A DNA stretch of 64,000 nucleotides from CALZIK01 sp945787635. GTDB lineage: Bacteria; Acidobacteriota; Thermoanaerobaculia; Multivoradales; JAHEKO01. Below are positions 34,969 to 43,651 of this stretch, in pieces. The position numbers and the translations under genes are program-made. Within the stretch, counting starts at the first letter, position 1. Each line of letters opens with the position of its first letter. Where the stretch lies: NCBI GenBank assembly GCA_947259725.1, contig CAMYNM010000006.1, positions 62,001 through 126,000 of the forward strand. The letters are read 5' to 3'. The notes under the pieces were generated by a model. The model ran no database searches, had not been told where the DNA came from, and saw nothing but the letters and a program-made list of their open reading frames with translations.

Positions 34969-36351
34969 GTGCTGTCCAGCCTGATCAAACAGGTTCTTGA
35001 TTTCGTCAACCTTGGCAAGGTAATTGTTGATGGTGGTCCGGGCGTGGTTTTGGCGATCGCTCTCTCCATACTGCTCGCCTCTCTCGCTCAACTGCCTGTA
35101 CTGCCATATTCCACCCAGGCCGCTGAGCTTTTGGGACAGGCCTGCCCCGAGGCCGGCCCGTGGCAACCGACCTTTGAGCCGGAGAACCGGCTCGAGGAGA
35201 GGCTCGTCGAGTTGAAACGGAAGATGTGTAACCTGGAGGGGGGCCTAGCCGATGCTCAGGAGACGAAAGCCCGGGAGGACGCCGAGGTCGCTCGGCTGAA
35301 CGGGCTGCTGGAGGCCCAGAAGAGCCAACTCGGGACACTTGAGACCGAAGTTACTGAACGAGCTGCTGGGGATCGGATCGAGACGCAATCGCTGCGAGGA
35401 CGCCTGAGCGAACTGAGCCGTAGGCACTTCGAGGATCTGAGTTTGCTCCAGAATGCTCTCGCTCAGCAAGCGAAGGCCGTTCTGGAGGTGACCTCCACCG
35501 AGGCCGAGCTTGCGGCCCTCGCGGCGGAATTCAACCAGCGAATGGGAGAGCGGATTACCAGCCTGCGAGGCCTGTTCGCTTATCTCGTGGACCACCTCAT
35601 CGGTCTCGCGCTCGTAGGTTGGGTTCTGGGTACGATGATGAACCCCTTCAACCGCTGGCTTCTCGAGGTTTGGTACGGAGGCGGGCCCCTGCGAGGTGTC
35701 GTCAAAAGAATGATGGGAAAAGGCAATACGCCCCCACAAGCTCAACCTCCCACCGTTGGGCGCTCGGTTCCGGGCTCGGTTCCAGGCTCGGCTCCGGCTG
35801 CGCTGTCCGACTTGCGCTTCCAAAGTGCCATGGCCTGGAAGAGCGAGGCCGCGGCCGAGAAATGCCTGGGCGTGACCATCGACGAATCCTGCTTCGAGGC
35901 TCTTGCTCGGCTCGTTGCAACTCGCAGCGCGACGTTCTTTATCGGCCGCAAGATCATCTCCAAGGCCGAACGCGACGACTTGGTCGCCTCCTACCACCGC
36001 TGGGCGGAGGTTAGCGTCAATCTCGCGATTCCGCTTGTCGTATTGAGCGCCTCACTCTTCCGCGTCGGCTACGCCTCGGAGGCGCCCCGCTCCATGTACC
36101 TAGGTTCGCTTATCAGCCTGGTACTCGCTGCAATCGCCTTCTTCCGAGGCCGACAAGCCCTGGCGGTCCACCACGAGCGCGAGGCCCAGTTCTTGATCGG
36201 CCGTCTGGTGAGCATGGCCTCCGCCGCACAGGAGGCCGCCGGTGCCTTGAGCGAGGTCGTCGCAAGGTCCATCACCGACCTCGAGGATCTCCTCCAACGC
36301 ATCAAGCAGGCGCGGGTGGGCGGCCCCGAGGAACCGGCGCCTTCTGGCTGA
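34969..36351 (+). CDS. Inner-membrane coiled-coil protein, first gene of a protease cassette
   Basis: A 460-residue protein of unknown family. An N-terminal membrane helix (GVVLAIALSILLASLAQ) is followed by a coiled coil (about residues 72-195), a second hydrophobic segment (VDHLIGLALVGWVLGTMM), and a Pro/Gly/Ser-rich linker (about 255-283). Two further helices (VNLAIPLVVLSASLF, LGSLISLVLAAIAFF) and a helical C-terminal tail complete it. The GTG start at 34969 has AGGGGGA upstream. It is 2 bases from the next start. It could be a membrane sensor or scaffold for the protease. Confidence 0.7.
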   Translation: MLSSLIKQVLDFVNLGKVIVDGGPGVVLAIALSILLASLAQLPVLPYSTQAAELLGQACPEAGPWQPTFEPENRLEERLVELKRKMCNLEGGLADAQETKAREDAEVARLNGLLEAQKSQLGTLETEVTERAAGDRIETQSLRGRLSELSRRHFEDLSLLQNALAQQAKAVLEVTSTEAELAALAAEFNQRMGERITSLRGLFAYLVDHLIGLALVGWVLGTMMNPFNRWLLEVWYGGGPLRGVVKRMMGKGNTPPQAQPPTVGRSVPGSVPGSAPAALSDLRFQSAMAWKSEAAAEKCLGVTIDESCFEALARLVATRSATFFIGRKIISKAERDDLVASYHRWAEVSVNLAIPLVVLSASLFRVGYASEAPRSMYLGSLISLVLAAIAFFRGRQALAVHHEREAQFLIGRLVSMASAAQEAAGALSEVVARSITDLEDLLQRIKQARVGGPEEPAPSG

Positions 36352-36353
36352 CA

Positions 36354-37454
36354 ATGTTGGTCGTCGTGTCTAACGCCCGTGCTCTGCGGAGACGCTACGG
36401 AGCCGACGGCCTCACGGCCATTCGGACGGCCCTCGACCGATTTACCGACCGCAGCCGCTTGCCGGCTCGCGTCCGATTCGTCGACCAGAGCAAGGGAGAG
36501 TCACTCGGCGTCGATCCGTCATCAGGTATGGCCCTGCGAGTCGCGCTGCGGTCGCTGGTCCGCGCCGAGCCGGGAGTTTCGGGCCTCGTGCTTCTGGGTG
36601 GCGACGATGTTCTTCCGTTCTACCGGCTGCCGAATCCGGTAGCCGACCGCACCGCCGACCCGGACCCGGAGGTTCTTAGTGACAACCCTTACGGACTGGG
36701 GCCCAACGATGCCCTCGCCGACGAAGTCGATGGCCTGCTGCGGCCGTCGATCCCGGTCGGTCGCCTTCCGGACGCCGACCCGCCCAGGCTGGAGGCTTTT
36801 CTCGAGAAGATCGACGGCCTTTCGCAAGCGGCAAGCCACGATCGATCCGGGACCTTTGCCGCGGTCGACGAGGCTTGGCAAGAGGTGCCCGCCAGAGTCC
36901 TCGGCGGGACTGCATCGACACTGCGGGTGAGTCCAGGCTGGCACACTGGCGATGCGGAGTGGAGTGGGCTGAGGCCTCAGCTCTCGTACTTCAATCTCCA
37001 CGGTTTCGATGATCGACCCGGCTGGTTCGCCTACGACGCGCGGCGTAGTCGGTGGACGATCGCGGTGCGCCCGGGCGACATCTCGAGGACCGAGTCCTGC
37101 GGCTCGGTGGTATTCGCCGAGAACTGCTACGGCGCCTTCATCGGCCGACGTTCAGCAGGAAACTCGGTCGCTCTGGCTTTCCTGGCCGCCGGTGCGAGAG
37201 CGTTCGTCGGTGCCACTGGAACCGCATTCAGCAGTATCGGTCCCGGGCTTGAGGCCGTCCTGCTGAGAAACGCCGACCTGATGGCAAAGGAGTTTCTAGG
37301 CAACGTGGGTCGCAGGCGCATGGCATTCGGCGCAGCTCTGGTGGAAGCCCGGCGAGCGTTCGTGGATCGAAGTCTCTCTATCGGGCGCACCACGTTTGGG
37401 CTCAAGACGGCGCTCCAGTTCGTCTTATACGGAAACCCAATGGCCGTGCTCTGA
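36354..37454 (+). CDS. Caspase-fold cysteine peptidase, gingipain (C25)/CHAT-like
   Basis: A 366-residue protein with no signal peptide. Residues 205-295 hold a clan CD pattern: His in YFNLHGFDD (H216) and Cys in VVFAENCYGAF (C258), then SVALAFLAAGARAFVGATG. The C-terminal LQFVLYGNPMAVL resembles the end of C25/CHAT catalytic domains. The first half contains SIPVGRLPDADPPRL, also seen in C25-type folds. It is predicted to be a cytoplasmic protease, in contrast to secreted gingipains. It is sandwiched between a membrane coiled-coil protein (2-base gap) and an exported coiled-coil protein (22-base gap), implying a joint function. Confidence 0.7.
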   Translation: MLVVVSNARALRRRYGADGLTAIRTALDRFTDRSRLPARVRFVDQSKGESLGVDPSSGMALRVALRSLVRAEPGVSGLVLLGGDDVLPFYRLPNPVADRTADPDPEVLSDNPYGLGPNDALADEVDGLLRPSIPVGRLPDADPPRLEAFLEKIDGLSQAASHDRSGTFAAVDEAWQEVPARVLGGTASTLRVSPGWHTGDAEWSGLRPQLSYFNLHGFDDRPGWFAYDARRSRWTIAVRPGDISRTESCGSVVFAENCYGAFIGRRSAGNSVALAFLAAGARAFVGATGTAFSSIGPGLEAVLLRNADLMAKEFLGNVGRRRMAFGAALVEARRAFVDRSLSIGRTTFGLKTALQFVLYGNPMAVL

Positions 37455-37476
37455 TGGCCCGCAACGGAGGCATCTC

Positions 37477-39351
37477 ATGAAACGATCTCTGGTGTTGCTC
37501 GCAGTCCTCGCACCACCCGTCTGTTTCGCCGCGACGCGACCCAGTTCCGAACCCTCAGCGCATCGGTTGGTCTACGACGCACAGGCAGCCGAGCTCTTTC
37601 ACATCAAGCCCGGTGAACCTCGCCGTCCGGCGGCAAAGATCGAGGTGCTCAAAACCGGGCAGCCTCTGCTGCTGTCGGTCGAAAACGCGCGCTGCGACGA
37701 GTTCTACCGCTGGCTGGTCGAGGGCGCCGACCTGCCGGACGTGGAGCCGGGATTCCGCGGTCTCGATGATGCCGGAGGGCTGATCGCCGACCTGGGAATC
37801 GCACCCGCCGCAAAAGGGGAACCCGGTGTCGCTGCGATGGTGGCGCCGTCGGAGGCGACCGTTGCGGACTGGTACTCACAGCTTCTTACTATCGAGGGCG
37901 CCACGGAGGCCCGAATCGGCCTCGATGAGGACCTCAAGGTTCTCGAAGCGGAGTTGAAAGGCCTTGAGGGCAAGGCAGGAAAGTACGAGAACTTCTCGAG
38001 CCAACTCACCCGTGAGTTCGATGACTGGATCGACCGGCTCGAGGATCTGAACTGGGCGTCGGCCACGAGCTGCGCGACTCTGAGCACAAGGCAAGGCGAG
38101 ATCGAGAGGATACACCGCAAGTTCGGGGCGCTGCGCCGCACCGTGTTGGGCCACGAGCTTGCCACGCTTCCCGCCCAGCTTGCCCAGCTGACGGCTCGCC
38201 ACGCTGCATCCGTGCGGGAGTTCGAGCGTCGGCGAGCAACGCTCCGAGCCGCGCTCGCGGCGGTCGAGCTCCAGGCTTCGAACACCGGTACGAGGGAGGC
38301 CGTGCTCGAGCAGTTGAAGCGGCTGAAAGCCGAGTATGGTGACCTGGCGGGCACCGGTTTTTTGCGTGAGATCGCCGAGGCAAAGGCTGCGCGGCAAAGA
38401 ACCTCGGCCGCGAGTGGGCTGAAGGCGCAATGGAAGTCGCTCGCGGAGTTGCTGGACGGCGAGAAAGAGGAGCATTTGCCTGTGCGCTTGGAGAAGGCCA
38501 AGACACTCCTGAAGGACAGCGGGCGCTTGGTGAGCGAGAAGGTCGAAACTCTACGCGCCGCGGCCGGGAAGGGCAACCGCTCGCTCGAGGAGGCTTACGA
38601 GGTCCTGGCGAAGCGCCGGCATCGAACACGGGCAGTAGACGATCCGGGGCCGCTCGAGTTCACCACTAGCAATCGCGTCAGTGTGATCAGACTCGAGCGA
38701 CGTGATCGGTACAGCCCCTCGACTTTCGACGGCGAAGCTGTCGTGACACTGCCTGCAGGAACCGACCCCGCGCCAGCCTCCGAAGCGCCTGAACCATCAT
38801 TCGCGGCCGTCGACACAGTGACCTATGAGTTTCACAAGCTGTGGCGATTCGCAGTCGGTGCGGGTCCGCTCTTGACCGGCCTGGGCGATGAACAGTTCGG
38901 CGTACGGCAGGTTCCGCGGCTGGATGCGCAGGGTACGGCGCTCATCGACAGTTCCGGCAACCCGATTCTGGATCCAGTGGCGGCGCGAATCGGTAGCGAC
39001 AGCAACGACCTCGACTACGGACTGTTCGTGACCTACTACCTGTCTCCGTTCGACGCGTCCTCGGGCGCCGACAGCACCCGACCCTTAGGACTCGCACTCG
39101 GTTTCTCGCTCGACAAGCCTCAGGACAACCTCTTCGTGGGCCTGTCGTATCAGCCAACGCTGGGGGTGCAGCTGATCGGCGGCGCGCATTATGGGCGAGC
39201 GACCGTGCTCCAGGATGGCGTCTTGGAGGGAGATGTCCTACCGGCGGGCGTCACGGAGGCACCGACGCGGCAGAAATGGAAGGTAGAACCGTTTCTCGGA
39301 TTTATCTTGGAAGCGAAGGCGTTCAAGAGGCTGTTCACTGCTGCGAGCTAG
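37477..39351 (+). CDS. Exported coiled-coil protein with beta-rich C-terminus
   Basis: A 624-residue exported protein with signal peptide MKRSLVLLAVLAPPVCFA. After a short beta-rich domain it has a long helical coiled-coil region (about residues 130-385, e.g. LKVLEAELKGLEGKAGKYEN). A C-terminal beta-rich part (LDYGLFVTYYLSPFD, NLFVGLSYQPTLGVQLIGGA) looks like outer-membrane strands. The ATG at 37477 follows CGGAGG. As third gene of the cassette it could span the periplasm and connect to the outer membrane. No family is recognised. Confidence 0.65.
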   Translation: MKRSLVLLAVLAPPVCFAATRPSSEPSAHRLVYDAQAAELFHIKPGEPRRPAAKIEVLKTGQPLLLSVENARCDEFYRWLVEGADLPDVEPGFRGLDDAGGLIADLGIAPAAKGEPGVAAMVAPSEATVADWYSQLLTIEGATEARIGLDEDLKVLEAELKGLEGKAGKYENFSSQLTREFDDWIDRLEDLNWASATSCATLSTRQGEIERIHRKFGALRRTVLGHELATLPAQLAQLTARHAASVREFERRRATLRAALAAVELQASNTGTREAVLEQLKRLKAEYGDLAGTGFLREIAEAKAARQRTSAASGLKAQWKSLAELLDGEKEEHLPVRLEKAKTLLKDSGRLVSEKVETLRAAAGKGNRSLEEAYEVLAKRRHRTRAVDDPGPLEFTTSNRVSVIRLERRDRYSPSTFDGEAVVTLPAGTDPAPASEAPEPSFAAVDTVTYEFHKLWRFAVGAGPLLTGLGDEQFGVRQVPRLDAQGTALIDSSGNPILDPVAARIGSDSNDLDYGLFVTYYLSPFDASSGADSTRPLGLALGFSLDKPQDNLFVGLSYQPTLGVQLIGGAHYGRATVLQDGVLEGDVLPAGVTEAPTRQKWKVEPFLGFILEAKAFKRLFTAAS

Positions 39352-39446
39352 ATCGACCTCGGGTGGTAGGCCGCCGGAAGAGAGCTAGGTCCTCAACTTG
39401 GCGGCATGCGGGTCGCGACGGCTTCGGAGTGCTGCTCGCAACCGTG

Positions 39447-39474
39447 CCGGTCGACACGAAGGTCGACCGCTACA
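39447..39474. repeat. Family A palindromic repeat (reverse orientation)
   Basis: Core GGTCGAC-ACGAAG-GTCGACC followed by GCTACA, the reverse-complement layout of the copy at 4860. It lies between the end of the protease cassette and the tRNA gene. The rest of the 196-base gap shows nothing else clear. Confidence 0.8.
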
Positions 39475-39547
39475 GGAGAACTGTCCCGCGCCTGTTCCCA
39501 CGTCGAAGCGCTTGCAGCCACGGCTCGCGCTAGACTAGCCGGCCGGA

Positions 39548-39623
39548 GCGCCGCTAGCTCAATGGATAGAGCACCAGACTTCGGATCTGACGGTTGGGGG
39601 TTCGAGTCCCTCGCGGCGCGCCA
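39548..39623 (+). tRNA. tRNA-Arg (anticodon TCG)
   Basis: A 76-base cloverleaf with encoded CCA. The acceptor stem GCGCCGC pairs with GCGGCGC. The D-arm is GCTC...GAGC, the anticodon loop CTTCGGA gives anticodon TCG, and the T-arm contains GGTTCGAGTCC. The outermost anticodon-stem pair is a C-A mismatch. It decodes CGA arginine codons. It lies just upstream of queF on the same strand. Confidence 0.95.
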
Positions 39624-39646
39624 TCGATCTTGACGTTGGAGACGAC

Positions 39647-40051
39647 TTGGCAGAACACGAATCGCTACCAAGACAGGGCCCGCTGCCGCGCCCGAAAAAT
39701 CTCGATGAGGCCCGTGAGCAGCTGAAGACCGAGGCGTTCCCGGCGCCGGATGTGCAACTGGTGGTGATGAACGCGACCGAGTTCACGGCGATCTGCCCGC
39801 GCTCGGATCAGCCGGATTTCGGCGAGGTGGTGATCGAGTACAAACCGCGAGAGCGCTGTATCGAATCGAAAGCGCTCAAGCACTACCTGTGGGCGTACCG
39901 GGACGAGGGAGCGTTCTGCGAGTCGCTGGCGGCGCGCATCGCGGACGACGTCGTGTACGCCGTCGAGCCGGCGTGGGCGCGGGTCGAGGTTCGACAGAAC
40001 GTGCGCGGCGGGATTTCGATCGTGGCGGCGGCAGAGCGTTCGGCCGAGTAA
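39647..40051 (+). CDS. queF: NADPH-dependent 7-cyano-7-deazaguanine reductase (QueF)
   Basis: A 134-residue single-domain QueF that reduces preQ0 to preQ1 in queuosine biosynthesis. FTAICPRSDQPDFG holds the nucleophilic Cys and the substrate Asp, and CIESKALKHYLWAYRDEGAF is the second signature. The length fits the short (Bacillus-type) form. The TTG start at 39647 has GGAG upstream. It lies 23 bases after a tRNA gene; no preQ1 riboswitch was recognised in that short gap. Confidence 0.93.
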   Translation: MAEHESLPRQGPLPRPKNLDEAREQLKTEAFPAPDVQLVVMNATEFTAICPRSDQPDFGEVVIEYKPRERCIESKALKHYLWAYRDEGAFCESLAARIADDVVYAVEPAWARVEVRQNVRGGISIVAAAERSAE

Positions 40052-40100
40052 GGGCACGCCGGGGCGTGTGGGAGCGGTGCGTCTGAGACCGGCGCGGAGC

Positions 40101-40270
40101 AAGACGGTCGACAGGGGCGTCGACCGCTACATTCGGAGATGGTCTTTCGGGCGTCGACCGCGCCAAGACGAAGACGGTCGACAGGGGCGTCGACCGCTAC
40201 ATTCCGAGATGGTCGATCGGGCGTTGACCGCGCCAAACGAAGACGGTCGACAGGGACGTCGACCGCTACA
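40101..40270. repeat. Tandem array of family A repeats with a 70-base period
   Basis: Three copies of the core GGTCGAC-AGGG(G/A)C-GTCGACC followed by GCTACA, at 40101-40131, 40171-40201 and 40240-40270. Between them are diverged palindromes ending in GTCGACCGCGCCA or TTGACCGCGCCA. The compound unit of about 70 bases recurs with the same period at 43447-43545. The array lies between queF and a small membrane-protein gene. Confidence 0.88.
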
Positions 40271-40351
40271 TTCGGTTATTGCGGTGCTTCGCCGCTACAA
40301 TGGCGCGACTCGCCACCTCTCGACTGAATCAAGCCAAGCCCTAGGGTTCCC

Positions 40352-40495
40352 GTGTTCGACCTACCGCTATCGACCACTCTCCTTGTCTTCGGGTTTCCGG
40401 CGTTTTGGATCCTCTACACGTTGGGCTTCCTTTTCCTGACCCGAAACTGGAAGCGCGACGAGGGGAACGGGGCCGGCCAGGGAGACGCGCCGTGA
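40352..40495 (+). CDS. Small membrane protein upstream of SSS symporter
   Basis: A 47-residue protein with one hydrophobic segment of about 25 residues (LLVFGFPAFWILYTLGFLFL) and a charged tail (RNWKRDEGNG). The GTG start at 40352 has AGGG upstream. The stop overlaps the GTG start of the symporter (GTGA), so the two are coupled. Small one-helix partners of this kind (DUF997/DUF3311 type) often precede SSS symporters and are thought to be accessory subunits. Confidence 0.7.
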   Translation: MFDLPLSTTLLVFGFPAFWILYTLGFLFLTRNWKRDEGNGAGQGDAP

Positions 40496-41991
40496 ACCCG
40501 ACCGTCCTCGTCTTCCTGGTGCTCTACTTCGTGGTGGTGCTCAGCATCGGCTTCTGGGCGATGCGTCGCGGCGCCGGTGGCGATCTCGAGAACTACCTCC
40601 TGGGAGGCCGCAGGATCGGCCCGGTGGTCACCGCTCTCACCCTCCAGAGCACCTCGATGAGCGGCTTCATGTTCCTCGGAGCCGGCGCTCTCGGCTACGT
40701 CGAAGGGTACTGGGGTCTGTGGTACGCCGCTGGCGACATCGGCGGCGGTGTCGTCAACATGTCGGTCATCGGCCGGCGAATGCGTAAGCTCTCGAAGCTG
40801 ACCGGATCGCTCACTCCGATCGAGTATCTCGAGAAGCGCTACCCTTCCGCGGCAATCCGCCTGATCGCGGGCGGCCTCACGGTGTTCCTGCTCGGGAGCT
40901 ACGTGCTCGCCCAGTTCATCGCCGGCGGCAAGGGCATGGCGCTCGTGACCGGGCTCCCCTACTCGGTGGCGCTTCTGATCGCGGTGGGCATCATCCTGCT
41001 CTACACCTACCTCGGCGGCTATCTGGCGGTCGCCTACACGGACTTCTTCCAGAGCCTGGTCATGATCACCGGCGTCTTGTGGATCCTGATCGCCGCCCTG
41101 GTCGAGGTGGGCGGCCTGAGTGCCGCCAACCGGGCGATCGCCGCCCTCGAGCCCTCGCTGGTGTCGGTCTGGGGCCGCGACCTCGGCTACCAGGGGCAGT
41201 GGGGCATCGCCCTCGGAGCCGTTCTGATCTTCTCGGTCGGATACATGGGCTGGCCGCACGTCGTGACGCGGCACATGGCCATGGAGAGTCCCTCGACCGC
41301 TCGCAAGGCGGGAGGCTACGCCACGGTCTGGAACCTGCTGTTCGTGCCGGCGCCCTACATCGTCGGGGTGCTGGCGATTCTGATCCTGCCCGAGATCGGC
41401 GACCCCGAGCTGGCGATCTTCGAGGTGGCGCGAAAGCTCCTGCCTGCCGCGGTGACCGGCGTCATCATGGCCGCGATCATGGCGGCGATCATGTCGACCG
41501 CGGATTCGCTGCTGCTCCAAACCGGGTCGATCGCGGCGCGGGATCTGTACGAGCGCTTCATCGATCCGAACGCCTCCGAGCGGCGCATGGTCTGGGTGTC
41601 CCGGCTGATGGTGCTTGCGATCGGGGCGATCGGCTATCTCGTCGCTCTCTTCCAGCCGCCAACGGTGTTCCAGGTGGTGATCTTCGTGACCTCGGTTCTC
41701 GGCAGCGCGTTCCTGCCAGCCTACGTGTGCGCGGTCTGGTGGCGCAAAGCCAACTCGCCGGGAGCTCTGGCTTCGATCGTCGCCGGAGCGTCGGCCGCCT
41801 TTCTCTGGCAGTTCCTGGACCTCGAAGGCGCGAGCGGCCTTCATCCGATGGTCGCCGGGCTCCTGGCCTCGACGACGGCCATGGTTGTGGTGAGTCTGGC
41901 GACCCAGAAGCGGCACCCGGTGCCGCAGGCGATTCTCGATCTCATGGCGGAATCGGCCAACCTGGGTACGGCGGCGGTCGAGCCGCGGTAG
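40492..41991 (+). CDS. Sodium:solute symporter (SSS family)
   Basis: A 499-residue permease with about 13 membrane helices. The SSS signature region is AAIMAAIMSTADSLLLQTGS. The N-terminal helix FLVLYFVVVLSIGFWAMRR is followed by the typical YLLGGRRIGPVVTALTLQS and SMSGFMFLGAGALGYVEG. It probably takes up a carboxylate or amino acid with Na+. It is translationally coupled to the small upstream protein. The gene ends 2 bases before a family A repeat. Confidence 0.88.
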   Translation: MNPTVLVFLVLYFVVVLSIGFWAMRRGAGGDLENYLLGGRRIGPVVTALTLQSTSMSGFMFLGAGALGYVEGYWGLWYAAGDIGGGVVNMSVIGRRMRKLSKLTGSLTPIEYLEKRYPSAAIRLIAGGLTVFLLGSYVLAQFIAGGKGMALVTGLPYSVALLIAVGIILLYTYLGGYLAVAYTDFFQSLVMITGVLWILIAALVEVGGLSAANRAIAALEPSLVSVWGRDLGYQGQWGIALGAVLIFSVGYMGWPHVVTRHMAMESPSTARKAGGYATVWNLLFVPAPYIVGVLAILILPEIGDPELAIFEVARKLLPAAVTGVIMAAIMAAIMSTADSLLLQTGSIAARDLYERFIDPNASERRMVWVSRLMVLAIGAIGYLVALFQPPTVFQVVIFVTSVLGSAFLPAYVCAVWWRKANSPGALASIVAGASAAFLWQFLDLEGASGLHPMVAGLLASTTAMVVVSLATQKRHPVPQAILDLMAESANLGTAAVEPR

Positions 41992-41992
41992 G

Positions 41993-42060
41993 AAGACCGT
42001 CGACACGGAGGTCGACCGCTACATGGAGGAGACGGTCGACGACACGCCCGTCGACCGGCC
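41993..42060. repeat. Two family A palindromic repeats
   Basis: The first copy (41993-42023) has core CGTCGAC-ACGGAG-GTCGACC then GCTACA. The second (42031-42060) has an expanded 9-base spacer (GGTCGAC-GACACGCCC-GTCGACC). They fill the convergent gap between the symporter and phosphodiesterase genes. Confidence 0.82.
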
Positions 42061-42080
42061 GGCCTCGGTCGAGCCGCGCG

Positions 42081-43424
42081 TCAAGGTTTCTCGAGAATCC
42101 CGACCATCGGCGTCCCGCCGATCTCACCCATCTCGAAGCCCAGCAGGCGTGCGACGGTCGGCGCGATGTCGATCTGGCGGGCGATCGGCATCCCGATTCC
42201 CTGCAGGACGCCGGCGCCCGAGACCACGAGGCCGGTGTGCATCTCGGGCTTGGTCGGCAGATAGCCGTGGTTTCCGCGCCGCGACGACGCGACCAGGAAG
42301 ACGTCGTCTTCGAAGCCGCCCGAGACGGCGTAGCCGTTGGCCGGCTCCAGAAAGAGAACCGCATCCGGGTCGGCACCCAAACGGTCGAGCTCCTCACGGC
42401 CGACGACCTCGAGAAGCCCCCGATACGGTCCCTCGGCCAGGCCGCGAAACAGCGCTTTCACCTGGGTGGCCAGCTTGGTGTCGTAGGGGTCCCGGATCCG
42501 GATCGAGGTGCGGTGCGCGACCGCCCGCCAATCGGTGATCGACCCGTCGTCGCCGGTCTCGAGCAACCCCGCCCGGCGGAGAACGACGTTAGGCTGGAAG
42601 CTCGAGTGCACCCGGTAAAAGCCGTGATCGCCGGTAATGACGAAGGCGGTGCGGTCGAGAATGCCCGCGATTCGGCAGGCCTCGACGATCTCGCCTACGT
42701 GGGTGTCGAGGCGCGCAAAGGCTCGCACCGATTCGGGCGAGCCACGCCCGGTGGCGTGCTGCGCGTAGTCGGTCTGGACGAGGTGAATCAGGAGCAGGTT
42801 GGGTCGGTGCTCTCCGATGATGTGGGTGGCAACCGCGGTGGCAAAGATGTCGCGCTTGATCGGGTCGAGGTTGTCCCGCTCGCCGAAGCCGCCGAGCTTC
42901 TCGACCACCGCGTCGATGAGTCCCGGGGTGGACTCGCGCCGGGCGAGCTCGAGCCAGGTCGTGTCCGGTGGGTTCTGGTGCACCTCGGGAAAGTGGATGT
43001 CGATCGCCGAGCCCACCGTCACCGGCCAGGACACGCCGGCGGTCGAGAGGCCGGCCTCTTCGGCGCGCTGCCAGAGGGTCGGCGCGGTGATCGCGCTGCT
43101 TTCAAAAAACCACGCACCGTTGCCCTGAGGATCGAAGCGGGTGTTCTGGAAGATGCCGTGCCGGGCGGGCCGAACGCCGGTCGCAATCGAGGTGTGCGAC
43201 GGGTAGGTCGAAGAGGGGTACTGGCCGACGACGCCTTCGGCCCAGCTTCCCCGGTCGCGCAGTGCGTGAATGTTGGGCACGTGCAGCCCGGAGTCCTCGG
43301 GGTGGGTGATGACCTCGGGCACCAGTCCGTCGAGCGAGATGACGATGACGTGGTCGGCGGGGCGCGAGGCGGTGTCGGCGGCATGCATCGACGAAGCGAG
43401 CAGAAGGCCGAGCGCGAGCAGCAC
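42081..43424 (-). CDS. Secreted alkaline phosphatase-superfamily phosphodiesterase
   Basis: About 447 residues; a nucleotide pyrophosphatase/phosphodiesterase (type I) fold. Metal and active-site motifs are VISLDGLVPEV (Asp), SSTYPSHTSIATG (Thr nucleophile), QTDYAQHATG (Asp/His), ITGDHGF (Asp-His) and RRGNHGYLP (His). Signal-like helix VLLALGLLLASSMHA lies at the N-terminus. The start is uncertain: GTG at 43424 is used here, and ATG at 43388 would lose the signal. The frame stays open upstream only through a repeat cluster, so the N-terminus may have been reshaped by repeat insertion. Likely a periplasmic phosphate-ester scavenger. Confidence 0.82.
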   Translation of the reverse strand: MLLALGLLLASSMHAADTASRPADHVIVISLDGLVPEVITHPEDSGLHVPNIHALRDRGSWAEGVVGQYPSSTYPSHTSIATGVRPARHGIFQNTRFDPQGNGAWFFESSAITAPTLWQRAEEAGLSTAGVSWPVTVGSAIDIHFPEVHQNPPDTTWLELARRESTPGLIDAVVEKLGGFGERDNLDPIKRDIFATAVATHIIGEHRPNLLLIHLVQTDYAQHATGRGSPESVRAFARLDTHVGEIVEACRIAGILDRTAFVITGDHGFYRVHSSFQPNVVLRRAGLLETGDDGSITDWRAVAHRTSIRIRDPYDTKLATQVKALFRGLAEGPYRGLLEVVGREELDRLGADPDAVLFLEPANGYAVSGGFEDDVFLVASSRRGNHGYLPTKPEMHTGLVVSGAGVLQGIGMPIARQIDIAPTVARLLGFEMGEIGGTPMVGILEKP

Positions 43425-43446
43425 GATCAGGCCGCGAGCAGCCCGG

Positions 43447-43642
43447 GACGGTCGACAGGGACGTCGACCGCTACAAACGGAGATGATCGATGGGGCCGTC
43501 GACCGCGCCACACGAAGACGGTCGACAGGGACGTCGACCGCTACAGGGCGTGGTGCTGAAACCGTAGGACGGTCGATAGGGGCGTCGACCGCGGTTCGTG
43601 ACCGATCCGTATGTAGCGGTCGACCTCCGTGTCGACCGTCGG
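43447..43642. repeat. Cluster of family A palindromic repeats
   Basis: Copies at 43447-43475 and 43517-43545 (both GGTCGAC-AGGGAC-GTCGACC with GCTACA, period 70), a variant at 43568-43594 (GGTCGAT arm) and an opposite-orientation copy at 43612-43642. A diverged palindrome lies at about 43487-43510. They separate the phosphodiesterase from the upstream alpha/beta hydrolase gene. Confidence 0.87.
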
Positions 43643-43651
43643 CCGGCCTCT

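Noticed and set aside
39624..39646. preQ1 riboswitch before queF
   Set aside because: Only 23 bases separate the tRNA from the start codon, too short for an aptamer.
40101..40270. CRISPR-like array
   Set aside because: The units are palindromic, about 70 bases apart, with only three copies and similar (not unique) intervening sequence; no cas genes nearby.
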